Shown: in pieces, positions 1 to 9,213 of the stretch | Layout of the letters: each line of letters opens with the position of its first letter | Numbering within the stretch: position 1 is the stretch's first letter | From: Aureibaculum flavum | GTDB lineage: Bacteria > Bacteroidota > Bacteroidia > Flavobacteriales > Flavobacteriaceae | DNA: 64,000 bases | Assembly: GCF_016406085.1 (NCBI RefSeq) | Contig: NZ_JAEHFJ010000004.1 | Location: forward strand, 124,001 to 188,000 | Direction: 5' to 3' | The notes under the pieces: generated by a model | What the model was told of the DNA's origin: nothing | Database searches by the model: none | The model's input: the letters and a program-made list of their open reading frames with translations, nothing else | Program-made: the position numbers and the translations under genes

Positions 1-270
1 ACGATAATATTCAGCTATTTTTAATTTAGAACGAACTGTATTTGGAAGGCGGTTTAAGTATTTTAAGGAAACTTTATTTTGTGCACCTACCCAATTTTCA
101 ACTTCTGGATTTCCAGTTTTTTCTAACCATTGATAATTATCAATAATTTCCACATTATGATAGCTGTCAATTACTGGTCTCTTTTCAGTTTCAGGATATT
201 CAATCTGAGCATACAAAATTGAGGTTGTGACAATATGAAGTAAAAAAAAAACTTTTTTGAAAATTTTCAT
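1..270 (-). CDS. Prolyl oligopeptidase (S9A), N-terminal part, cut by window edge
   Basis: The reading frame is open from the ATG at 270 to the window edge, giving 90 codons. Residues 1-22 look like a Sec signal peptide (MKIFKK, a hydrophobic run, then LYAQ). The mature start reads YPETEKRPVIDSYHNVEI followed by DNYQWLE and later WVGAQN. This is the characteristic opening of prolyl endopeptidases of family S9A (YPxTRRxxVVDxYHGxxVxDPYRWLE, WxxAQN). The beta-propeller and the catalytic Ser-Asp-His domain lie outside the window. The family cleaves after proline in short peptides, and the signal peptide places this one in the periplasm. The family call is secure from the N-terminal motif alone, but nothing can be said about catalytic residues. 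Confidence 0.88.
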   Translation of the reverse strand, partial: MKIFKKVFFLLHIVTTSILYAQIEYPETEKRPVIDSYHNVEIIDNYQWLEKTGNPEVENWVGAQNKVSLKYLNRLPNTVRSKLKIAEYYR

Positions 271-446
271 TATTCTAATTTAGCGATCGAATACAAAAAT
301 AACTTTTTAAAATTGAAAACAAAGCCTATCAAGAATTAGGATTCCTAATAATAATAACTTTATTATCTAATTTCTTATTCAACTTTCATCTCTAGGTAAA
401 CAATTGAAAAAGCAAATTATAGTATTTGTTTTAGTACTCATTTCAA

Positions 447-740
447 TTACAATCCATACACAAAATGTGGACAGAATAAGGGAATAATAAAAAATATAAA
501 TATAAGCAACATAATTGCCCAAAGGGCACCCATCAGTAATGGGTAAGCAACGAGCGAATCTTTTATACTTGGTTTTATGGTATGAGCTATCAAACCATGA
601 ACACCCAAAGACAATAAGAAGAACAATAATGTCGCAATTATTATTATAAATAATGTTGAATGTGTTTGTTTAAATATATTTAGGTAAATACCTAATAATA
701 TAGAAATTACAATACAGATACTATAGAGTCTTCTTGCCAT
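447..740 (-). CDS. Small membrane protein, unknown function
   Basis: This 97-residue protein is very hydrophobic, with three likely membrane helices at about residues 5-22, 28-53 and 66-92. A short polar stretch (HTIKPSIKDS) sits between helices two and three. I recognise no family. It starts 16 bp after the stop of the universal stress protein gene on the same strand, so the two are probably cotranscribed. Coding status rests on the clean membrane topology and the operon-like spacing. It could be a chance open frame in AT-rich DNA, but charge and helix placement look natural. Confidence 0.55.
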   Translation of the reverse strand: MARRLYSICIVISILLGIYLNIFKQTHSTLFIIIIATLLFFLLSLGVHGLIAHTIKPSIKDSLVAYPLLMGALWAIMLLIFIFFIIPLFCPHFVYGL

Positions 741-756
741 GATATTGTTTTTAAAA

Positions 757-1602
757 TTAGTAGTAGGTTTTGTTAAAACTTAATAGTGGAAGTCTACCGT
801 ATGACTCCATTTTAATGACTAAGTCGTGGTGGAATAATTGTTTAAACAGTCCTTTACTTTTCCGTTTTAGTACCGCAATAATATCCACATTTACTTCGCC
901 TAAATAGAGTTTTAAATCTTCAAAAGTATGGTCTGAAGGAATGTTTTCATAGATAATGTTTGGGTAATCTACTTTGTTATTAATATGATCTTCAAATTCT
1001 TGAAGTCGAATTATGGGGTCAAACTCTTCTGAAGGAGAGATGTGTACTACCCTAATTTCCGCATTATATGGTTTAGCAATTTCTACCAAGGTAAGAATGG
1101 CATGTAAATCTTTATATTCAAAATCAGTTGCATATACAATGGTATTGATGTCTTTATGTGTGGCATCTTCAGGAATAGCCAACACAGGGCAAGGGGCTTT
1201 TTTAATTAGCTGTTTTGTGGTATTACCCATGATAAATTCTTTGAAAGCACTGGTGCCCTTCATTCCGGTAACTAAAAGAAAAGCATCTAATTCTATTACT
1301 TTCGCAATAATGGCTTTTGTAACAGACATATTTTCAATAGCCTCTGTTCTCACATTCATACGGTCTAAATCGTTTCCCAAATGTTTTGTGCAATATTCGA
1401 CAAGTAGCTCATTGTTGTTTTGATAGGCTACTTTTTCAAAGTCTAGTACGGGCTCTTCAACTTCAGTATCAAAAATAGTAGGATAATCAAAGACATGAAC
1501 CACCAATAAATTGGCGTTGAGTTTAGAACTTAGTGCATGGGCGTATTTTAATGCAGCAATTGCATTTTCTGAAAAGTCGGTAGCGTGAATTATGGTTTTC
1601 AT
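757..1602 (-). CDS. Universal stress protein, tandem UspA domains
   Basis: The protein has two UspA domains in about 281 residues. I chose the ATG at 1602 because the domain begins there (MKTIIHATDFSENA), although the frame stays open nine codons upstream. The first domain (about 1-145) ends with an ATP-binding signature, G-MK-G then nine residues then GNTT, followed by KKAPCPVLAIP. The second domain (about 155-281) begins IVYATDF, but its matching loop reads KRKSKGLFKQLF and lacks the glycine pattern, so only the first half should bind nucleotide. Such proteins are cytoplasmic and are induced by stress or growth arrest in characterised bacteria. A small membrane protein follows downstream. 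Confidence 0.93.
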   Translation of the reverse strand: MKTIIHATDFSENAIAALKYAHALSSKLNANLLVVHVFDYPTIFDTEVEEPVLDFEKVAYQNNNELLVEYCTKHLGNDLDRMNVRTEAIENMSVTKAIIAKVIELDAFLLVTGMKGTSAFKEFIMGNTTKQLIKKAPCPVLAIPEDATHKDINTIVYATDFEYKDLHAILTLVEIAKPYNAEIRVVHISPSEEFDPIIRLQEFEDHINNKVDYPNIIYENIPSDHTFEDLKLYLGEVNVDIIAVLKRKSKGLFKQLFHHDLVIKMESYGRLPLLSFNKTYY

Positions 1603-1831
1603 CGTGTAGCTTTTATGATTATTGATCATATAAAAGTAGTATGGTTGTGTTAGCTCTCCAATGACCTGAGTCAGTATACGTTACTTTTTTTAGCTGATAT
1701 AAATCATTTTTAATTAGTAGTATAATACCTATCTTAATTGTTTAAATTTGAAGCATATACATGTTTATAGTTGATTGATCAATAGACGGTTATATTTGAA
1801 ATTTGTTAATAAATATATAAGTATCCAGATT

Positions 1832-2047
1832 ATGAAAGACTTACACCGCATATTAAATGAAATAACAGAACTCACTAGTACCATAGAAACCAAATACCCA
1901 GAGTTGTATCAGTTTTTAGGAGAAGATCCATTAACTATTGGAGCCGATGACCATCCTGAAATTGATGTAAAAGTGATGAAGGATTATTTAGGGAGTTTAA
2001 AGCAAGTGCTAAAGCATTACCTAGATTCGCATGAAAGTGTGAAATAA
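1832..2047 (+). CDS. Small conserved acidic protein, unknown function
   Basis: The 71-residue product starts at the internal ATG at 1832 (MKDLHRILNEITEL); upstream in-frame codons look non-coding. It is mostly helical: an amphipathic helix, then YPELYQFLGEDP, a turn rich in D/E/P, and a second helix VMKDYLGSLKQVLKHYLDSH. The pattern is familiar from small uncharacterised Flavobacteriaceae proteins, but I know no function. It is divergent from the universal stress protein gene across about 230 bp, so the two could share a regulatory region. Confidence 0.65.
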   Translation: MKDLHRILNEITELTSTIETKYPELYQFLGEDPLTIGADDHPEIDVKVMKDYLGSLKQVLKHYLDSHESVK

Positions 2048-2133
2048 GGGTTGAGTTAAAACATTTCTATCTTTGAATAGAACGTTGTTGTCCGTTCTAG
2101 TAATTTTGAAGTATGAGTATCGATACTTCGAGA

Positions 2134-2180
2134 GTATCGAGAACTATTGTTAGATATAGCGTTAAATGAATTCTCGATAC
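2134..2180. repeat. Perfect 10-bp inverted repeat within intergenic repeat
   Basis: GTATCGAGAA at 2134-2143 is exactly inverted as TTCTCGATAC at 2171-2180, with a 27-bp AT-rich spacer. Related scraps, GTATCGATAC at 2117-2126 and CTCGATACTC at 2291-2300, suggest a degenerate multi-unit repeat. No T-run follows, so it is not an intrinsic terminator. Confidence 0.6.
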
Positions 2181-2395
2181 ATTTTTTATAACGCCAACGC
2201 ATTATGAAAAGCACTCGAAGAGACGTTAAATTTATGATTGTAACTAAATTTAAACCTACCTAGTTCGTTCTAGTATACTTGAAACTGCTACTCGATACTC
2301 CCGACACATCAGGATCCTTTTCAGCTATCGCTTCAAAGAAAACACTTGAAGAAATATAAAATTGAATAATATCTATAAAATTTAAAAATTGAGCA

Positions 2396-2427
2396 TAAAA
2401 AAAGTCCATCATAAATGATGGACTTTT
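2396..2427 (-). terminator. Intrinsic terminator of the cold-shock gene
   Basis: AAAGTCCATCAT at 2401-2412 pairs perfectly with ATGATGGACTTT, leaving a 2-nt loop. On the minus strand the hairpin runs into a T tract (A7 on the plus strand just left of the stem). It lies 20 bp past the stop of the cold-shock gene. Confidence 0.85.
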
Positions 2428-2447
2428 AAATCTTAAAGTATATAAAA

Positions 2448-2639
2448 TTAGATAACTTTTACGTTTACTGCATTTAATCCTTTTTTTCCTTCTTCTAAAT
2501 CAAATTCTACTTCGTCACCTTCATTTACTTCATCGATTAATCCAGAGATGTGTACAAAGTGATCTTTATCTACACCTTCTTCTGTGATAAATCCAAATCC
2601 TTTAGAATCATTGAAAAATTTTACTGTTCCTTTACTCAT
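2448..2639 (-). CDS. Cold-shock domain protein (CspA family)
   Basis: The 63-residue protein is a single cold-shock domain. RNP1 is KGFGFI (residues 13-18). RNP2 is HFVHISGL, in which the usual VFVHFSAI is altered to DHFVHISGL, as is common in Bacteroidota. The rest (EGDEVEFDLEEGKKGLNAVNV) matches the closing strands. The protein should bind single-stranded RNA or DNA as a small beta-barrel chaperone in the cytoplasm. It stands alone, with a strong terminator behind it. About 220 bp without a gene lie upstream, so a long leader RNA, usual for csp genes, would fit, although no structure was established here. Confidence 0.95.
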   Translation of the reverse strand: MSKGTVKFFNDSKGFGFITEEGVDKDHFVHISGLIDEVNEGDEVEFDLEEGKKGLNAVNVKVI

Positions 2640-2860
2640 TGTAATGTAATTAAAATTATAATATTATTTTGAATTGCAAATATGGAACTATTTTATGACA
2701 TACAACACTTTAATTTGTTTATTTTCAATTTATTATAAGTGCGAAATATACCTTTATACAATTGCTAATTAAAATTGAGGTTTACTTCTAATGGTTAATT
2801 CATTTGATATAGAATTATAAACTGCAACTAATTTTGAACATCTACATAGGTTCAAATGGA

Positions 2861-5401
2861 TTACCCTTCCCGCCGTAACACCTCTAATGGCGGACTTTTC
2901 AATACACTTCTAATATTACTTAATCCGATCAATAAAACCAATATTGTAATGCCTGGTAAAAACACTAAAAACGGAATTATAGAAGGTATAAATGGTTCTT
3001 TAAACAGCCAGGTTGCTAAGATTTGACTTCCAATTAAAGATAATAATATTCCGACCAAACTACCGAGGATACCTAAATACAAGTACTCCAACGCCGTAAT
3101 TTGTAAGATTTGCTTACTCTTAGCTCCCAAAGTCCGTAACAAAACACTTTCTTTTATACGCTGACGTTTACTGGTGCGTACAGAACCAATCAATACGATA
3201 ATACCTGTGAGGATGCTGAAAAAAGCCATAAAATTGATTACCCACGAAATTTTATCAAGTATGTTTTCAACTACAGAATACAATTGTCGTAAATCGATTA
3301 CTGATATGGTTGGAAATTTTTTTACTAAATCGCGTTGTAGCGATGCGGCACTAGCGTCGTCAGTAACATGTGTGCTTAACACATGAAATTGCGGAGCACT
3401 TTCTAATACGCCTTTTGGGAAAACAACTGTAAAATTCATTTGCATTTTTGCCCAATCTACTTTTCTAAGACTTCCTACAGTAGTTTCCATCAATACGCCC
3501 TGTACGTTAAAAACAATTTGATCTCCTACATCTACTTGTGCTCTTTTGGCAAGTCCTTCATCCAGTGAAATAATTATGGGCTCACCTGATTTTATTTCAG
3601 GTACCCACTTCCCTTTAATCACTTCTTCTGAGGCTATTAATGAATCACGAAAAGTAGTTCTAAATTCATGATTCAAGACCCATTCATTTACTTTTGAGGT
3701 GCTGTCCTTACGAATGTCATTGGCTAATTCTCCCTTTATACTGTGCATTCGCATAGTAATTAGCGAAATGTTATCCAAAACAGTCAATCCTTTAGTTGTT
3801 ACCTCATTTACTACGGCCTCTCTTTGGTCAGGTTGCACATCTAGCAATATGATATTTGCGTTTTCAGCACTTGATTCTAAGGCGGTTTTTGCTAACAATA
3901 TATCTTTTGTAAAATAGAGTGTGCTGATTAAAAATGTACCTAGACCTATCGACAATATCAATACCATGGTCTGATTGTTAGGACGAAATAGATTTAATAA
4001 ACTTTGTCGTGCTGTAAATCCCCAAGAGGTTGGAAAATACTTCTTTATGGCTTTCATAAAAAGAGTGGCAATACCTGCCAAGATTGCAAAAGTGATGGAA
4101 ACACCTACTACAAATGCAAATGCAAAAAGAAAGTCTCTTAATAACCAATAGGAAAACAGATAGATAAATATAATGATGGCTATAAAGGTAAAAGCTCTTG
4201 CTCTTCTTGGTTTTTTACTATTGTCTTCACTCACCCGTAATACTTCCAACGGTGATACATACCACGTATTCAATAAGGGTAATAATGCAAACAATACAGA
4301 CATTAATAGTCCTAATAAAACTCCCATGACAATGGGTTGCGGTGTAATTGAAATTTCAACCTCAAAGGGTAAAAACTCCTGTAACAATAATGGAAAGGCT
4401 TGTTGAAGCCCAATACCAACAACCGTACCTAGAATTCCGCCTAACAAACCAATTCCTGCAATTTGAATCAGATAGATTAAAAAAGTCTGTTTTCTAGACG
4501 CTCCTAAACATTTAAGTACCGCAACATCAGTTAATTTTTCTTTGATATAGATATGTACTGAACTGGCTATACCAATACAACCTAGTAATAAGGCAATAAA
4601 TGCTGCTAGATTTAAAAATTTGCTTACATTTTCTGAACTTCTTCCTACACGCTGGCTTGTACCCGTATGCGTATCTAAATCAGCATCTTCAGCATCTAAA
4701 ATGGGGTCATACTTTTTATCTAACGCCTCTAAATCCATAGTTGGTGGAGCAATAAAAAAGTATTGATATTCTTTGCGGCTTCCAAATTGTAACAATTCGG
4801 TTTTTTCTATAAAACGATAAGGTATCAATACTGTTGGTGCCACAGAAGTAGCAATAGCCGTACCACCGGGAATGGATTTTAGGGACCCTACAATTGGTAA
4901 ATTCAGCTTTCCTAATTTAATAGAATCCCCTGGTTTTAAATCATATTGTAGCATTAACGTAGCATCAACCAATGCTCCACCTGTTTCTTGATATGTAGTT
5001 GCAGCAGAAACAGGTACCGTTTCTAACGTTCCATAAAAAGGAAAGTCACCTTCAATGCCTCTTACTTTTACTAATTTACTGTCATCATTTTTGGGAAAGG
5101 CTGCCATCGAAGAAAAATTAACTTCTGAAGCTGCTGGTCCAAGTGAGTCTATTATGGCTTGTACTTTTTCATTAGGGATTTGCCTACTGTCAATAATAAA
5201 ATCAGCCCCCATCATTGCCTTAGACTGTGACTTAATATTTTGCTTTAGGTTTTCACTAAATAACTGAATGGAAACTACCGCAGCAATACCCAAAATAATA
5301 GCCGCCATAAACAGTAACAGTCTCGAACTACTTGCTTTGCCATCTCGCCATGCCATTTTAATCAGCCATGAGACGCCTGCATTTGAATTAGATTTCTTCA
5401 T
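2861..5401 (-). CDS. ABC transporter permease, YbbP-like (double FtsX)
   Basis: This 846-residue membrane protein has the YbbP layout. One helix lies near residues 27-48, followed by a long periplasmic part and an FtsX block with three helices at about 260-390. A central set of helices (about 400-520) precedes a second periplasmic part and a second FtsX block (about 715-840). The C-terminus ends PPLEVLRREG, and the first FtsX block ends SPLEVLRVSED, the typical FtsX closing motif. It overlaps the ATPase stop by one base (TAATG), so translation is coupled. Together with the divergent esterase gene this is the ybbA-ybbP-tesA neighbourhood seen in many Gram-negative bacteria. The pair probably handles a lipid or lipid-linked substrate, but the substrate is not proven. 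Confidence 0.9.
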   Translation of the reverse strand: MKKSNSNAGVSWLIKMAWRDGKASSSRLLLFMAAIILGIAAVVSIQLFSENLKQNIKSQSKAMMGADFIIDSRQIPNEKVQAIIDSLGPAASEVNFSSMAAFPKNDDSKLVKVRGIEGDFPFYGTLETVPVSAATTYQETGGALVDATLMLQYDLKPGDSIKLGKLNLPIVGSLKSIPGGTAIATSVAPTVLIPYRFIEKTELLQFGSRKEYQYFFIAPPTMDLEALDKKYDPILDAEDADLDTHTGTSQRVGRSSENVSKFLNLAAFIALLLGCIGIASSVHIYIKEKLTDVAVLKCLGASRKQTFLIYLIQIAGIGLLGGILGTVVGIGLQQAFPLLLQEFLPFEVEISITPQPIVMGVLLGLLMSVLFALLPLLNTWYVSPLEVLRVSEDNSKKPRRARAFTFIAIIIFIYLFSYWLLRDFLFAFAFVVGVSITFAILAGIATLFMKAIKKYFPTSWGFTARQSLLNLFRPNNQTMVLILSIGLGTFLISTLYFTKDILLAKTALESSAENANIILLDVQPDQREAVVNEVTTKGLTVLDNISLITMRMHSIKGELANDIRKDSTSKVNEWVLNHEFRTTFRDSLIASEEVIKGKWVPEIKSGEPIIISLDEGLAKRAQVDVGDQIVFNVQGVLMETTVGSLRKVDWAKMQMNFTVVFPKGVLESAPQFHVLSTHVTDDASAASLQRDLVKKFPTISVIDLRQLYSVVENILDKISWVINFMAFFSILTGIIVLIGSVRTSKRQRIKESVLLRTLGAKSKQILQITALEYLYLGILGSLVGILLSLIGSQILATWLFKEPFIPSIIPFLVFLPGITILVLLIGLSNIRSVLKSPPLEVLRREG

Positions 5402-6090
5402 TAAACGTTAGTTGTTCTTTCGTTAGCAATAATCTTCCCTCCTTTTAATCTTAAAATTTGTTGGGTTCTATTGGCCAATTCTAAGTCGTGTGTAATTATT
5501 ACCAATGTAGTTCCTGCTTCTTTATTCAATTCAAAAAGTAATTGTATAACTTTTTCTCCTGTTTCTTCGTCCAGATTACCAGTGGGCTCATCAGCAAATA
5601 AAATGGAAGGTGTTGTCGAAAATGCTCTAGCCAAGGCAACTCGTTGTTGCTCACCTCCAGATAATTGCGAAGGATAATGATCGTAACGGTCAGAAAGTCC
5701 TACTTTTTCAAGTAAATCCATACCTATTTTTTTTGCATGCTTAGCTCCTTGCAACTCTAGGGGAACAATTACATTTTCAATAGCAGTTAGTGTGGGGAGT
5801 AATTGAAAATTTTGAAAGATAAAGCCCACTTCTTTATTCCGCAACTGAGCACGTTCATCTTCATTTAAGTCATTTAAATTTTGCCCACACAGTTCCACAC
5901 TACCCGAGCCTGGTGCGTCTAAACCAGCACAAAGGCCGAGAAGTGTTGTTTTTCCACTACCAGAAGGACCTACAATTGAGAAGGTATCTCCTTTTTCAAT
6001 TTCAAATGAGATATTTTGTAAAACTGTTATTTTTTTTGAACCACTTGAATATGTTTTCTCAAGCTCGCTAATCTTTAATATCTTTGACAT
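5401..6090 (-). CDS. ABC transporter ATP-binding protein, YbbA-like
   Basis: The 229-residue ATPase is of the MacB/LolD/YbbA class. Walker A is GPSGSGKTT (about 40-48), the Q-loop is FIFQNFQLLPTLTAIENV, the ABC signature is LSGGEQQRVALARAF, Walker B is ILFADEPTGNLD, and the H-loop is IITHD. It is the energy-coupling partner of the permease encoded immediately downstream with a TAATG overlap. It is divergent from the tesA-like gene across only 22 bp, or 58 bp if that gene starts at its second ATG. The two transcripts must therefore share a very compact promoter region. Confidence 0.95.
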   Translation of the reverse strand: MSKILKISELEKTYSSGSKKITVLQNISFEIEKGDTFSIVGPSGSGKTTLLGLCAGLDAPGSGSVELCGQNLNDLNEDERAQLRNKEVGFIFQNFQLLPTLTAIENVIVPLELQGAKHAKKIGMDLLEKVGLSDRYDHYPSQLSGGEQQRVALARAFSTTPSILFADEPTGNLDEETGEKVIQLLFELNKEAGTTLVIITHDLELANRTQQILRLKGGKIIANERTTNV

Positions 6091-6112
6091 ACTTTTAATA
6101 AAATTCTTTTAT

Positions 6113-6862
6113 ATGAACCTGTTCAGGGATAAGTCGCAAAATAAGCAAATGATTACAAAAATATATGACTCCTTCAATCCAATTTTCTTAAAGTTTTGTT
6201 ATTTTATGATAGCTACAGTATTAATCTCTTGCCGTGGTGATGTTGCTAAAAAAGAAAACAATGAGGAAGTGAAAACAGCAGAAGGTGTAGTTGCGGAAAA
6301 AACAGATTCTAAAAAAATTCTATTTTTTGGCGATAGTCTTACAGCTGGTTATGGCCTTGATGATGTAAATGATGCTTTTCCTGCATTGATTCAATCTACC
6401 ATAGATTCCTTAGGACTCGACTATACTATTATAAATTCTGGTGTCAGTGGAGAGACTAGTGCGGGAGGTAAAAGCCGTATTGGATGGGTATTGAAACAAA
6501 AAGTGGATGTGTTTGTACTAGAATTAGGAGCTAATGATGGCTTACGAGGTATTCCATTGATAGAAACTAAAGCTAATCTTCAATCGATAATCGATACCGT
6601 AAAAGAAAAATTACCAGAGGCTACTATTATTTTAGCAGGCATGGAACTTCCACCTAATATGGGCCCGGAATATACGTCTGAGTTCCGAACCGTTTTTTCT
6701 GATTTAGCATCCGAAAACGAGTTGCCCTTTATACCTTTTATATTAAAAGATGTAGGCGGTGTGGTTGAATTAAATCAAGAAGATGGTATTCATCCAACGG
6801 TTGAAGGCCATAAGATTGTGGCAAAGACTGTTTGGGACGTTCTGGTAAAAGTTGTGGAATAG
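6113..6862 (+). CDS. TesA-type SGNH esterase/lysophospholipase, lipoprotein
   Basis: The protein is a GDSL/SGNH hydrolase. Block I is FFGDSLTAGYG with the catalytic Ser, block II is the Gly in SGVSGETSAGG, block III is the Asn in ELGANDG, and block V is DGIHPTVEGH with the catalytic Asp and His. The N-terminus carries a hydrophobic stretch and lipobox (LISC), giving a lipid-anchored protein. The ATG at 6149 (MITKIYDSF) gives a 27-residue signal peptide and may be the true start. TesA enzymes hydrolyse acyl-CoA, lysophospholipid and aryl esters. Divergence from ybbA/ybbP supports a lipid-related role. Confidence 0.9.
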   Translation: MNLFRDKSQNKQMITKIYDSFNPIFLKFCYFMIATVLISCRGDVAKKENNEEVKTAEGVVAEKTDSKKILFFGDSLTAGYGLDDVNDAFPALIQSTIDSLGLDYTIINSGVSGETSAGGKSRIGWVLKQKVDVFVLELGANDGLRGIPLIETKANLQSIIDTVKEKLPEATIILAGMELPPNMGPEYTSEFRTVFSDLASENELPFIPFILKDVGGVVELNQEDGIHPTVEGHKIVAKTVWDVLVKVVE

Positions 6863-6939
6863 ATGCATTATTACATAACTTAATTTAGTTTATACCAAAT
6901 GAAGTTATTATGCATGATGTAACCCCGCTTTATTTTTTA

Positions 6940-6947
6940 TAAATTTG
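6940..6947 (+). promoter_or_regulatory. Candidate -7 box TAAATTTG
   Basis: The sequence matches the Bacteroidota housekeeping -7 consensus TAnnTTTG and lies 52 bp before the cotransporter start. No clear -33 TTG was seen at the right distance. Confidence 0.4.
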
Positions 6948-6998
6948 GCTATAGACTTTTTTACACTAATTAATTGATTGAAATTGTATTTATAAAGC

Positions 6999-9185
6999 AT
7001 GCCAGACATTAAAAAATTCGGAACTTTTGCAGGTGTTTTCACACCTTCTCTACTTACAATTTTAGGTGTTATTTTATATATGCGTTTGGGTTGGGTTATT
7101 GGTAACGCCGGCCTTTTTGGTGCCATTATAATCATACTTATAGCACACGTAATCTCTATATCTACTGGATTGAGTATTTCATCTGTAGCCACCGACAAAA
7201 AAATTGGAGCTGGAGGAATTTATTATGTACTTTCACGTAGTATGGGAATTCCCATTGGAGGAGCCATTGGTATTGCGTTGTATGTGGGTACCGCCTTTTC
7301 AATTGCGTTATATTTGGTAGGTTTTGCGGAGAGTTTTAATGGGTATTTCAATTTTGGAATGGGTATTAACGACTTAAGAATTACCGGAACCATTGCATTG
7401 GTTTCATTGACTGCTCTAGCTCTTATTAGTACTTCTGTAGCATTAAAATCTCAGTTTTTTATATTGGCTGCTATCGCAGTTTCTTTAGTTTCTATATTTT
7501 TAGGAACACATGAATTTACCCCAAATTCGGTTAAATTGTTGCCTTCAGAAGGGGCTGCATCCTTAGAAATTGTATTTGCTATTTTTTTTCCTGCAGTTAC
7601 TGGATTTACGGCAGGTATTGCCATGAGTGGCGACCTAGAAAACCCTAAAAGCTCCATACCAAATGGTACATTATGGGCCATTGGAGTGGGCTTAGTTGTA
7701 TATATAAGTGTTGCCATTTTTATGGCATATACGGTGGACTCTGAAATTTTAAAGTCGGATTATAATATTTTAATGAAAATAGCAATTTTTGCACCTGCTG
7801 TAGTGGCGGGAATTTGGGGAGCCACACTATCCTCTGCTCTAGGTGGTATATTAGGTGGTCCTAGGATGTTGCAAGCCATGTCTGTTGATAGAGTTACTCC
7901 GAGAATATTCGCTAAAGGACGCGGCGAAAATAGAGAACCCGTGAATGCTCTATTATTGGTGTTTTTAATTGCTGAAGCAGGAATATTAATTGGAGAATTG
8001 GATGTAATTGCACGCGTGGTGTCCATGTTTTATTTATCGGCCTATGCGTTTATAAATATTACATTTTTTTTAGAAAGTTGGGCAAATCCTGATTTTCAAC
8101 CCTCTTTTAAAGTAAAAAGATGGATTGGCCTACTCGGATTTATAGCGTGTTTTTTAGTGATGTTTAAGCTAGATATGGTAGCCATGATGGGAGCATTGGC
8201 CGTAATTGGAGGTTTATATTTTTGGCTTCAACGAAAGGAAGTGAAAATTAAATCTACCGATATATGGAAAAGTGTTTGGGAAAATGTAGTAAATAAAGGT
8301 TTGAAAAGAATTGATAATAAGCAAAATGTAAATTCGAGTTGGAACCCAAATGTAATTTTATTTAGTAGAGAGAGTGACCATCAATCGTATTTATTAGAAT
8401 TGAGTAAAGCAGTTTCTGGTCGTACAGGAATTGTTACCAATTTTGACCTGATTATTGACAATAAGAATAAAATACCCTTAAAAAGGTCGGAACAAACGGT
8501 AAGGGATGGCATCTATAAAGATTTAGGAATTTTTGCTAGGCGGATTAAAATAGAGAACTTATATAGTGGTATTACAAATATTGCCATGACGTTTGGGTTT
8601 TCAGGAGTTGAGCCCAATACCATTATGATGGGATGGCCTAAAGGACTTGAAGATTCTGTCGAGTATGAAACAATGACCGAAAATCTATTACACCTTGATT
8701 ATAATTTGTTGTACTTAGATTTTGATATTCAAAAAAAGTTTGGCAATTATAAAACGGTGGATTTATGGTGGAGAGAAACAGATAGTAAAAATGCTGAAAT
8801 GATGCTAAACATTGCCCGTTTTATTTTATCATCTCCCAAATGGGATCATACCTCCATTCGTGTTTTATTTATAAATAATACGGATATAGATCCTATAATC
8901 ATCCACAATAAAATAGCTAAGCTAGTAGATGACTTACGAGTGATTGTTGAAATAAAGATAATAGAAAATGTAAAAGAACAAATTCCATTTTTTGATATTA
9001 TTAAAGACTATTCAGCAAATACAAACTTAACTATTATTGGTATTCCAAATTATAAAATAGAACAACAAGCGGCGTATATTGTAAGTGCCAATCAGTTATT
9101 TGAAACGATTGGTTCCGCCTTGTTGGTAAAAGCAGCAAATAATTTTAATGTATTAGATCTCGATTTTATTAATACTAAATCGTGA
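6999..9185 (+). CDS. Cation-chloride cotransporter-like APC permease (SLC12 family)
   Basis: The 728-residue protein has an APC-fold membrane domain of about 12 helices (residues 8-415) and a soluble C-terminal domain (about 430-728). The opening resembles bacterial and eukaryotic Na-K-Cl/K-Cl cotransporters: FTPSLLTILGVILYMRLGWV, then STGLSISSVATD and KIGAGGIYYVLSRSMG. The family couples chloride, and often K+ or Na+, movement across the inner membrane; the ions used here cannot be read from the sequence. The C-terminal domain is Rossmann-like in pattern and resembles the SLC12 C-terminal regulatory region. The gene is monocistronic and ends at a bidirectional terminator. Confidence 0.88.
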   Translation: MPDIKKFGTFAGVFTPSLLTILGVILYMRLGWVIGNAGLFGAIIIILIAHVISISTGLSISSVATDKKIGAGGIYYVLSRSMGIPIGGAIGIALYVGTAFSIALYLVGFAESFNGYFNFGMGINDLRITGTIALVSLTALALISTSVALKSQFFILAAIAVSLVSIFLGTHEFTPNSVKLLPSEGAASLEIVFAIFFPAVTGFTAGIAMSGDLENPKSSIPNGTLWAIGVGLVVYISVAIFMAYTVDSEILKSDYNILMKIAIFAPAVVAGIWGATLSSALGGILGGPRMLQAMSVDRVTPRIFAKGRGENREPVNALLLVFLIAEAGILIGELDVIARVVSMFYLSAYAFINITFFLESWANPDFQPSFKVKRWIGLLGFIACFLVMFKLDMVAMMGALAVIGGLYFWLQRKEVKIKSTDIWKSVWENVVNKGLKRIDNKQNVNSSWNPNVILFSRESDHQSYLLELSKAVSGRTGIVTNFDLIIDNKNKIPLKRSEQTVRDGIYKDLGIFARRIKIENLYSGITNIAMTFGFSGVEPNTIMMGWPKGLEDSVEYETMTENLLHLDYNLLYLDFDIQKKFGNYKTVDLWWRETDSKNAEMMLNIARFILSSPKWDHTSIRVLFINNTDIDPIIIHNKIAKLVDDLRVIVEIKIIENVKEQIPFFDIIKDYSANTNLTIIGIPNYKIEQQAAYIVSANQLFETIGSALLVKAANNFNVLDLDFINTKS

Positions 9186-9213
9186 TATTCATTATTGTAA
9201 AACTTTAGGCCAT

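Larger units (their letters stand above)
2048..2447. other. Gene-free stretch holding a decayed intergenic repeat
   Basis: No gene is visible. From about 2100 to 2350 the sequence is built from scraps of the type TATCGAGAA, TTCTCGATAC, CACTCGAAG and ACTCGATACTCCCGACAC, in both orientations. This resembles the short palindromic intergenic repeats common in marine flavobacterial genomes. The last 50 bp contain the terminator of the cold-shock gene. Confidence 0.5.

Noticed and set aside
1013-1423. Plus-strand open frame of 136 codons
   Set aside because: It lies wholly inside the universal stress protein gene on the other strand, which has clear domain motifs; the plus frame has no recognisable features.
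2134-2180. Inverted repeat considered as a terminator or attachment site
   Set aside because: There is no T-run, the 27-bp spacer is long, and there is no integrase or element edge nearby; a decayed intergenic repeat fits better.
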